Assembly (NCBI RefSeq): GCF_000725485.1
Contig: NZ_KL647031.1
Span: 1 to 64,000, forward strand
DNA length: 64,000 bases
Reading direction: 5' to 3'
Origin: Nonomuraea candida
GTDB taxonomy: Bacteria > Actinomycetota > Actinomycetes > Streptosporangiales > Streptosporangiaceae
Made by a program: the position numbers and the translations under genes
Notes under the pieces: model-generated
What the model was told of the DNA's origin: nothing
The model's database searches: none
What the model saw: the letters and a program-made list of their open reading frames with translations, nothing else
Shown here: positions 50,336 to 56,530 of the stretch, piece by piece
Position numbering within the stretch: the stretch's first letter is position 1
Layout: every line of letters begins with the position of its first letter

Positions 50336-51697
50336 GTGGACCGCCAGCAGGAGTTCGTGCTCCGCACGCTCGAGGAACGCGACATCCGGTTCATCCGGCT
50401 GTGGTTCACTGACGTGCTCGGCTTCCTCAAGTCCGTGGCCATCGCGCCGGCCGAGCTGGAGGGGGCCTTCGCCGAGGGCATCGGGTTCGACGGCTCCGCC
50501 ATCGAGGGCTTCGCCCGCGTCTACGAGTCCGACATGCTGGCCAAGCCCGACCCCGCCACGTTCCAGATCCTGCCCTGGCGCAGCGAGACGCCGGGCGCGG
50601 CGCGCATCTTCTGCGACATCCTCATGCCCGACGGCTCGCCCTCCCACGCCGACCCGCGCTGGGTGCTCAAGCGCACGCTCGCCAAGTGCGCCGACATGGG
50701 CTTCACCTTCTACACCCACCCCGAGATCGAGTTCTTCCTGCTGAAGAACCGGCCCGAGCCCGGCCAGCGGCCCGAGCCGATCGACTCCGGCGGCTACTTC
50801 GACCACACGCCCCACAGCTCGGGCCACGACTTCCGGCGCCAGGCGATCATGATGCTCGAGTCGATGGGCATCTCGGTCGAGTTCAGCCACCACGAGGGCG
50901 CCCCCGGCCAGCAGGAGATCGACCTGCGCTACGCCGACGCGCTCACCACGGCCGACAACATCATGACCTTCCGCCTGGTCATGAAGGAGGTCGCGCTGGA
51001 GCAGGGCATCTGGGCCTCGTTCATGCCCAAGCCGTTCACCGAGCACCCCGGCTCCGGCATGCACACGCACATGTCGCTGTTCGAGGGCGACAGGAACGCC
51101 TTCTACGAGGCCGGCACCGACTACCGGCTGTCCAAGATCGGGCGCTCGTTCATCGCGGGGCTGCTCAGGCACGCCGCCGAGATCACCGCCATCACCAACC
51201 AGTGGGTCAACTCCTACAAGCGGCTGTGGGGCGGCGCCGAGGCCATCGCCGGGCAGGGCGGCGAGGCCCCCTCCTACGTGTGCTGGGGCCACAACAACCG
51301 CTCGGCCCTGGTCCGGGTGCCGATGTACAAACCGCACAAGGGCGGCTCCACGCGCATCGAGTTCCGCTCGCTCGACTCCGCCTGCAACCCCTACCTGGCC
51401 TTCGCGCTGATCCTGGCCGCCGGGCTCAAGGGCATCGAGGAGAGCTACGAGCTGCCCGCCGCCGCCGAGGACAACGTCTGGACCCTGACCAGCGCCGAGC
51501 GGCGCGCCCTGGGCATCCAGCCGCTGCCCGGCTCGCTCAACGACGCGATCGAGGTCATGGAGCGCAGCGAGCTGGTGGCCGAGACGCTGGGCGAGCACGT
51601 CTTCGACTTCTTCCTGCGCAACAAGCGCAGCGAGTGGCGCGAATACCGGCGCCACGTCACCGAGTTCGAGCTGGGCCGTTACCTGCCCGTCCTCTGA
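50336..51697 (+). CDS. glnA2: Glutamine-synthetase-family protein GlnA2
   Basis: The 453-residue protein from the GTG at 50336 (GAGGGG five bases upstream) begins DRQQEFVLRTLEERDIRFIRLWFTDVLGFLKS. It contains the metal ligands of FYTHPEIEFFLL, the SHHEGAPGQQEIDLR loop, HTHMSLFEGD and the ATP/glutamate sites NRSALVRVP and RIEFRSLDSACNPYLAFA. The sequence is closest to mycobacterial and Streptomyces GlnA2. Streptomyces GlnA2 has been reported to act on polyamines (gamma-glutamylpolyamine synthetase), so it may not make glutamine. The NKRSEWREY tail replaces the adenylylation Tyr loop of GSI, so GlnE regulation is doubtful. Confidence 0.93.
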   Translation: MDRQQEFVLRTLEERDIRFIRLWFTDVLGFLKSVAIAPAELEGAFAEGIGFDGSAIEGFARVYESDMLAKPDPATFQILPWRSETPGAARIFCDILMPDGSPSHADPRWVLKRTLAKCADMGFTFYTHPEIEFFLLKNRPEPGQRPEPIDSGGYFDHTPHSSGHDFRRQAIMMLESMGISVEFSHHEGAPGQQEIDLRYADALTTADNIMTFRLVMKEVALEQGIWASFMPKPFTEHPGSGMHTHMSLFEGDRNAFYEAGTDYRLSKIGRSFIAGLLRHAAEITAITNQWVNSYKRLWGGAEAIAGQGGEAPSYVCWGHNNRSALVRVPMYKPHKGGSTRIEFRSLDSACNPYLAFALILAAGLKGIEESYELPAAAEDNVWTLTSAERRALGIQPLPGSLNDAIEVMERSELVAETLGEHVFDFFLRNKRSEWREYRRHVTEFELGRYLPVL

Positions 51698-51761
51698 CCC
51701 GCTCGTCCTCTGACCCGCCCGTCCTCTGACGTGCCCGTCCTCTGACCCGGCCGTCCTCTGA
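51691..51761. repeat. 16-bp repeats made from the end of glnA2, five stop codons
   Basis: The last codons and stop (CCGTCCTCTGA) are repeated so that TGA occurs at 51695, 51711, 51727, 51743 and 51759, exactly 16 bp apart. Because 16 is not a multiple of three, the copies place stops in all three frames. Confidence 0.93.
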
Positions 51762-51770
51762 CGTGCCGGG

Positions 51771-51805
51771 CGCGGGCCCCGCCGCCGGGTGCGGCGCGGC
51801 CCGCG
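51771..51805. terminator. Hairpin between glnA2 and the convergent YCII gene
   Basis: CGCGGGCC (51771-51778) pairs with GGCCCGCG (51798-51805), and GCCGC/GCGGC pair inside, giving a long, slightly interrupted stem. Confidence 0.5.
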
Positions 51806-51814
51806 GCCCTCGCC

Positions 51815-52159
51815 TCAGCCCTGGAACTCCCGCACCTCGATCGGGAGCAGGGCCACCGCCCTGGCCATCCTGCGGGCCCACTCCAGCGCGGCCTCCATGT
51901 CGGCCGCCCGGATGATGGTGAAACCGCCGATGTGCTCCTTGCCCTCGGTGTACGGCCCGTCGGTGGCCAGCACCTCACCGTCGCGCAGCCGCACCACGGC
52001 CGCCCGCTCGGCCGGCCGCAGCGCGCCCGAGAAGACCCACGCCCCCGCGGCCTTCATCTCCTCCTCCAGGGCGTTCAGGTCCCGCATGACCGGGCCGAGG
52101 ACCTCGGGCCCGGGCGGGTCGCCGTCGGGCTGGTACATGGTCAGCACGTACTGCTTCAT
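51815..52159 (-). CDS. YCII-related protein
   Basis: The 114-residue protein has the YCII/DGPF signature (MKQYVLTMYQPDG, LATDGPYTEGKEHIGGFTII). This family is often paired with ECF sigma factors, but none is present nearby. The reaction is unknown. The ATG follows GGAACGG. Confidence 0.88.
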   Translation of the reverse strand: MKQYVLTMYQPDGDPPGPEVLGPVMRDLNALEEEMKAAGAWVFSGALRPAERAAVVRLRDGEVLATDGPYTEGKEHIGGFTIIRAADMEAALEWARRMARAVALLPIEVREFQG

Positions 52160-52182
52160 AGCCGTTCCTTCCGTTCGTGCTC

Positions 52183-52827
52183 TCACCCTCGAAACGAACG
52201 GCGGCGGCCCGGATCGACACCCCGGGCGGAATCGAACACGATTTCTTCGAGCAGCCCCGCCTCCGCGCGGTCCACGATGCGCGCCCCGGTCGCCGGCGCC
52301 GGATCGCCGCCCTTGACGCGCGTCAGCAGGCTCTCCCACCTGCGCCGGTGGCGCGCGAACGTCCGGGGCGCCACCACCCGGCCCCGGTCGCGCTGCCCCG
52401 CCAGCGCCGCCTCGGCCGGCGCGTCGAGCAGGAGCAGGTGGAAGTCCGCGCCGTGCCTGCGCGCCAGCCAGGCGAAGCCCCGCAGCACGTACGGGCCGCA
52501 GCCCCGGTTGTGCGCGACCACCGAGTGGCCCTGGTGCAGCGCCCGCCCGATGCGGCTCACATGGGTGGCGAACACCACGGCCCGGCGCACCGGATAGGGC
52601 GCCCAGGTGAGCCGGCCGTCCCAGTGCCGCCGGGACTGCGACGAGTCGATCACCACGGCGGTCCCGGCCGTGACCGGCACGCTCTCGGCGCCGTCGAGGC
52701 CGTACAGGCGCCGCAGCAGCGTCGTCTTGCCCGCGCCGGGCAGTCCGGTCAGGATGACCAGAGACCCGGACGGATACCGCAACCGCGCCCCCTCCACAGC
52801 CAACACCCCCGCGAGCTCGCCCGTCAT
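52183..52827 (-). CDS. P-loop ATPase/kinase-like protein
   Basis: The 214-residue protein has Walker A (LTGLPGAGKTTLLRRL), a LLLLDAPAEAALAGQRDRGR segment like the LID region of small-molecule kinases, and several Arg residues. It could be a zeta-toxin-like or adenylylsulfate-kinase-like enzyme. The substrate is unknown and no antitoxin partner is seen. It lies 23 bp upstream of the YCII gene. Confidence 0.82.
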   Translation of the reverse strand: MTGELAGVLAVEGARLRYPSGSLVILTGLPGAGKTTLLRRLYGLDGAESVPVTAGTAVVIDSSQSRRHWDGRLTWAPYPVRRAVVFATHVSRIGRALHQGHSVVAHNRGCGPYVLRGFAWLARRHGADFHLLLLDAPAEAALAGQRDRGRVVAPRTFARHRRRWESLLTRVKGGDPAPATGARIVDRAEAGLLEEIVFDSARGVDPGRRRSFRG

Positions 52828-53336
52828 TCCCTGCCTGCGCCAGCATAGGCCGCGTGGTACCAGCCTCTACGAGGTTGTGCGAAAGCGCGCACATCGGCAC
52901 GGCCGGAAGGGGGTGGATGCGGGCGCGGGGCGGCGGGCGTGGCAGGGGTGCGGGCGTGGTGGTGGTGCGCGGGCGTGGCGGTGGTACGGGCATGGCGGTG
53001 GTGCGGGCGGGAATCGGCGGATTGGTCGCGGGAGGCGGGAAACACCGTTAAGGTACTGCCCAACGCCTTGATCGGCCTCACTCCCGGAGCACTTCCGAGT
53101 GAGGCCGATTTTCGTTGCTTCTGCCCCCCGAGCCACGTCCGCGTGATGTGAGAGACGTAACGTTTCCGTGCCCGGGTGGGGGAAGTTTTCGGCTCATTCG
53201 GGGCGTTATGGAGTGATACCGAGCAGCCACCGGACCCCCAGCATCCTAGGTAAACCGGGAGTCCAGTAAAATCGGCCTGCTCTTTATGATATTTCCGGAC
53301 TGATCGCCCTGTGCGGCGATATAGGGAGGGTGTGGC
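52828..53336. repeat. 509-bp gap without a convincing gene; 17-bp G-rich repeats at 52935-53004
   Basis: Four imperfect 17-19-bp units (GGGCGTGGCGGTGGTGC type) begin at 52935, 52952, 52971 and 52988. A strong hairpin follows at 53071. TATGAT (53285-53290) is a likely -10 for the thioesterase-like gene. Short open frames here have no ribosome site or recognisable product. Confidence 0.75.
53071..53113 (+). terminator. Orphan intrinsic terminator-like hairpin with T-run
   Basis: ATCGGCCTCACTC (53071-53083) pairs over 13 bp with GAGTGAGGCCGAT (53097-53109), followed by TTTTCG on the plus strand. No annotated plus-strand gene ends upstream, so it may end a small RNA or an antisense transcript, or act as a leader structure of the next gene. 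Confidence 0.65.
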
Positions 53337-54050
53337 ATGACGACGGCTGCCCTGCAGACCGTGTTGACCGTTCCCGAGCGCTTCCGCGGTCCCGTTGACG
53401 TCGCCAACGGCGGCTGGATCGCGGGCACCATGGCAGAGGCGCTGAACGGCGGTCGATCAGCCGTCGAGGTCACGCTGCACGCCCCGACCCCGCTGGCGAC
53501 CGAGCTGCGCCTCGAACACGTCGCCAACTCGGTCTCCCTCTCCCACGGCGACAAGCCGCTGGTCGAGGCCATCCCGGTGGCCGAGGAGCTCGACGGCCCC
53601 GGGTTCGTGCCGTTCAACGACGCGGCCCGCGCCGAGGCCGGGTTCGCCGGGCTGAAGGCGCACCCGTTCGCCGAGTGCTTCGCCTGCGGCCTGCGCGAGC
53701 CCGGTGACGGCCTGCGCATCTTCCCCGGCCCGGTGGAGGGCACGGAGCTGGTGGCGGCCGGCTGGCGGGTGCCGTTCACGGTGAGCGGCGAGGACGGCGT
53801 GCCGGCCTCGATCGTGGGCGCCGTGCTCGACTGCATCACCGGCTGGGCGCACTTCGGCCCGGGGGAGAGCGCGCTGCTCGGCCGCCTGGTCCTGCAGATC
53901 AACCGCCCGGTGCTGCCCGGCGGCCGCTACTCGGTGGTGGCCCGCCCGACCGGCCGCGACGGCCGCAAGATGTACGGCCAGAGCGGCATCTACGAGGTCG
54001 ACGGCACCCTGGTCGCCGCCGCCCGCGCCACGTGGATCGCTCCACGCTGA
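53337..54050 (+). CDS. Double-hotdog thioesterase-like protein
   Basis: The 237-residue protein shows two hotdog-like halves. The first starts with FRGPVDVANGGWIAGTMAEAL, and the second with HPFAECFACGLREPGDGLRIFPGPVEG. The CFxCG element is conserved in an actinobacterial family of presumed acyl-CoA thioesterases. No catalytic residue is certain. GGGAGGG lies six bases before the ATG and a strong terminator follows. Confidence 0.8.
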   Translation: MTTAALQTVLTVPERFRGPVDVANGGWIAGTMAEALNGGRSAVEVTLHAPTPLATELRLEHVANSVSLSHGDKPLVEAIPVAEELDGPGFVPFNDAARAEAGFAGLKAHPFAECFACGLREPGDGLRIFPGPVEGTELVAAGWRVPFTVSGEDGVPASIVGAVLDCITGWAHFGPGESALLGRLVLQINRPVLPGGRYSVVARPTGRDGRKMYGQSGIYEVDGTLVAAARATWIAPR

Positions 54051-54062
54051 GACCCGCGTGAC

Positions 54063-54097
54063 AAGGCCCCCGAGCTCCTGATCGAGCCGGGGGCCTT
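54063..54097 (+). terminator. Terminator of the thioesterase-like gene
   Basis: AAGGCCCCCG (54063-54072) pairs with CGGGGGCCTT (54088-54097) around a 15-nt loop, 13 bases after the stop. Confidence 0.8.
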
Positions 54098-54214
54098 CGC
54101 CTTCCCGGGCCCGGCCGGAGATCTGCGTCTGACGGGTGACCGGAGACGTGCGCCTGGCGGGTGACCGGAGGCGTTCGTCCGGCGCCCTCCGGCCCGGCCG
54201 GAAGCCTTCGCCGG

Positions 54215-55075
54215 TCAGTCCGGGGAGGTGAGGCGGTCCACCACGGTGGCCACGCAGCGCTCGTCGAACAGGATCGTGTAGTGGTTGCAGTCCGGCACCA
54301 CCTCGTCGCGCAGCCCCGGCAGCCGCTCCTTCCAGGGCCGGGTCAGCTCGTCGGGCAGCAGCCCGGTCTCCTGGTCGAGCAGGCCGCGCGGGGCCCGCAG
54401 CAGGCGCAGCGGCGCGGTGATCGCGGTCAGCGCGCGGGTGAGGGGCTCGTGCTCCAGGTGCAGCCACCGCCCGTCCTCCAGCACCGCCGCGCCCATGGCC
54501 CGCGACCGCAGCGCGCCCTCGGGCCCGGTCAGGTCGTAGCGCACGTACGCCTCCACGTCGGCGTTCCAGCGGCCCGCGAAGGCGGGGTGCGCCTTGAAGA
54601 AGTCCACGTACGCCTCCGCCGAGGGGTACGTCTGCCGCAGCCGTGCCAGCGCGGGGCCGAGCAGGGCCTCCAGCGCCGCGTCCGGGTCCGCGCCCTCGGG
54701 GATCGGCGCCAGCGGCAGCCCGCCGTCCACCAGCACGACCCGGGCGAAGTCGCGGCGCGCCGCCGCCAGCACCGCCACGTACGCGCCCATCGAATGCCCC
54801 GTCAGCACCGCCTCCCCGTCCGCGCCGACGTGGCCGGCCACGCGCAGCACGTCCTCGGCATGCCTCGGCAGCCCGTACGGGCCCGGCAGGCCGGCGCTGT
54901 GCCCGCGCCCGCGCAGGTCCATCGCGACCAGCGACCAGCCGTCCGGCAGCCGCCGCCCCACCGCGCCCCACGCCATCAGGGAGGCCGTGATCCCGTGCAC
55001 GGCGATGATCTTGCGGGGCCCGGTCCCGAACGTGGCGATCCGCTGACCGCCGACCTCATCGAATTCGACCTTCAT
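54215..55075 (-). CDS. Alpha/beta hydrolase
   Basis: The 286-residue protein has an oxyanion loop (IIAVHGITASLMAWG), nucleophile elbow GHSMG (AVLTGHSMGAYVAVLAA), Asp in VLVDGGLPL or later, and His in DCNHYTILFD. It is a general esterase-type enzyme. The ATG at 55075 has no ribosome site, and TATGCT lies six bases upstream, suggesting a leaderless mRNA. It is divergent from the amidotransferase gene. Confidence 0.9.
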   Translation of the reverse strand: MKVEFDEVGGQRIATFGTGPRKIIAVHGITASLMAWGAVGRRLPDGWSLVAMDLRGRGHSAGLPGPYGLPRHAEDVLRVAGHVGADGEAVLTGHSMGAYVAVLAAARRDFARVVLVDGGLPLAPIPEGADPDAALEALLGPALARLRQTYPSAEAYVDFFKAHPAFAGRWNADVEAYVRYDLTGPEGALRSRAMGAAVLEDGRWLHLEHEPLTRALTAITAPLRLLRAPRGLLDQETGLLPDELTRPWKERLPGLRDEVVPDCNHYTILFDERCVATVVDRLTSPD

Positions 55076-55130
55076 GGCGGGAGCATAGGGACAAACAACC
55101 TTTATGTCCTTATGCCGGATACTTGACCAT

Positions 55131-55811
55131 ATGCGGATCACCGTCATCGAACACGAGGCCGAGGCCGGTCTCGGCTATCTCGCCGGGTGGCTGGGGCTGG
55201 CCTGCGAGGTCGTGCGACCGTACCTGGGGGAGGAGATCCCCCGGCGGGCGGCGGACGGGCTCATCGTGCTCGGCGGCGCGGCGGCCGCCTGGGAGGACGA
55301 GCGCAGCCCCTGGCAGCCCGCCACCCGCGACCTGCTGCGCAGGGCCGTCGACGAGGCCACGCCCACGCTGGCGATCTGCCTGGGCGCGCAACTGCTGACC
55401 ATGGCGTGCGGCGGCACGGTCGAGCGCGGCGCGAACGGCCTGGAAGTGGGCGCCCGCGCGGTGGTCGCGCTGCCCGCCGCCGCCTCCGACCCGCTGCTGT
55501 CCGGCGTCGGCACGTCCGTGGCCGTGCAGTACCACCAGGACGCCATGACGCGCCTGCCCGACGGGGCGGTGCCGCTGATGACCGGCGCCCAGTACCCGAA
55601 CCAGGCCTACCGCCTGGGGGAGGCCGCCTGGGCGGTCCAGTTCCACCCGGAGGCCACGCCCGAGATCTTCGCCTCGTGGACCTCGGGCTCGGACCTGGAC
55701 GCGGCCGAGGACCTGAACGCCGAGGTCAAGGCCGCCGAACCCACTCTCATGGCCACCTGGCGCCCGCTGGCCCGGGCCTTCGCCACCGTGATCCGCGCCA
55801 CCACCCCCTGA
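55131..55811 (+). CDS. Class I glutamine amidotransferase domain protein
   Basis: The 226-residue protein has the GATase triad: Cys in LAICLGAQLLTMACGG and His-x-Glu in VQFHPEATPEIF. It is similar to GMP-synthase-like amidotransferases that act on unknown acceptors, such as gamma-glutamyl-polyamine hydrolases (PuuD-like), which would suit a glnA2 neighbourhood. That link is inference. GATACT lies seven bases before the ATG, so the transcript may be leaderless. Confidence 0.88.
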   Translation: MRITVIEHEAEAGLGYLAGWLGLACEVVRPYLGEEIPRRAADGLIVLGGAAAAWEDERSPWQPATRDLLRRAVDEATPTLAICLGAQLLTMACGGTVERGANGLEVGARAVVALPAAASDPLLSGVGTSVAVQYHQDAMTRLPDGAVPLMTGAQYPNQAYRLGEAAWAVQFHPEATPEIFASWTSGSDLDAAEDLNAEVKAAEPTLMATWRPLARAFATVIRATTP

Positions 55812-55869
55812 CCCGCGCGCGCCCTGACCCGCGCCCTGACCCTGCGCGCCCTGACCCCGCGCGCCCTGA
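55809..55869. repeat. Stop-codon repeat after the amidotransferase gene
   Basis: CGCGCCCTGACCCC-like units repeat so that TGA recurs at 55809 (the real stop), 55825, 55837, 55852 and 55867. Confidence 0.85.
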
Positions 55870-55892
55870 CCCCGCACGCCTGGCCGGGGTCT

Positions 55893-56471
55893 CTACGGGT
55901 GTTCGTGCGGGGTGACGGCCGCCCGGCGCCGGCGGCGGTGGGTGACGAGGGCGTGGGCCAGTGCGTGCACGCCCGCCAGGACCAGCGGGAACGCCGCCAC
56001 GCCCGCTCCCGCCGGCCGGATCGGCACGCCGGCGTCGCGCAGCCGCCGCCACGCCCATACCGCGTACGGGATCACGACCACCGGCGCGGTCACCACCCCC
56101 GGCGTGTACCCCCGGACCAGCGCCGCCTGGGCCAGATGCACCATCCCGTGCACCCCGAACCCGGCCAGCGCCGCCTGGAACACCCCGCTGCGCCCGCCCG
56201 TACGGGCCCCCAGCGCCGCCGCGCCCGCCACGACGCCGCCCACCAGCCCGATGGCCGTGTTCACGTGCGCCTGCGACACCTCCACCCGCTCCCACGGCAC
56301 CCCCGGGAAGCGCTCCTCCAGCCAGGGCCGCGCCTCCCGCGTCCACCGCGCCATGGTGGCCAGCTCCTCGGCGTCGTGCACCGCCCACGCGGCCAGCAAT
56401 CCCCACGCCACCCCGGACGGAACCCGCCCCGCCACTTCTCCTGAAACCCGTGCCGCCACCCGCTTCGCCAC
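55893..56471 (-). CDS. HXXEE-domain membrane protein
   Basis: The protein is 192 residues from the GTG at 56471, with four or five membrane helices and the defining motif in WAVHDAEELATM. Further His residues lie in GVHGMVHLAQ and GVHALAHAL, which could form a metal site. The function of the family is unknown. A TTG at 56501 is possible but falls inside the palindrome, so it is less likely. It is divergent from glnE. Confidence 0.85.
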   Translation of the reverse strand: MAKRVAARVSGEVAGRVPSGVAWGLLAAWAVHDAEELATMARWTREARPWLEERFPGVPWERVEVSQAHVNTAIGLVGGVVAGAAALGARTGGRSGVFQAALAGFGVHGMVHLAQAALVRGYTPGVVTAPVVVIPYAVWAWRRLRDAGVPIRPAGAGVAAFPLVLAGVHALAHALVTHRRRRRAAVTPHEHP

Positions 56472-56492
56472 TCCCTCCGGAACCGTGAGACC

Positions 56493-56517
56493 AAAACGCA
56501 ACGCAACGTTGCGTTTT
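56493..56517. promoter_or_regulatory. Palindromic operator between HXXEE gene and glnE
   Basis: AACGCAACGTTGCGTT (56500-56515) is a perfect 16-bp palindrome. Read with wider arms, AAAACGCAACG and CGTTGCGTTTT pair around CAA. The form is typical of TetR operators. It abuts TAGGTT (56517-56522), the likely -10 of glnE. Confidence 0.7.
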
Positions 56518-56530
56518 AGGTTACGGCGAA

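Noticed and set aside
52183..52827. Toxin-antitoxin system
   Set aside because: The P-loop protein has a zeta-like Walker A, but no small antitoxin gene is adjacent and the family is uncertain.
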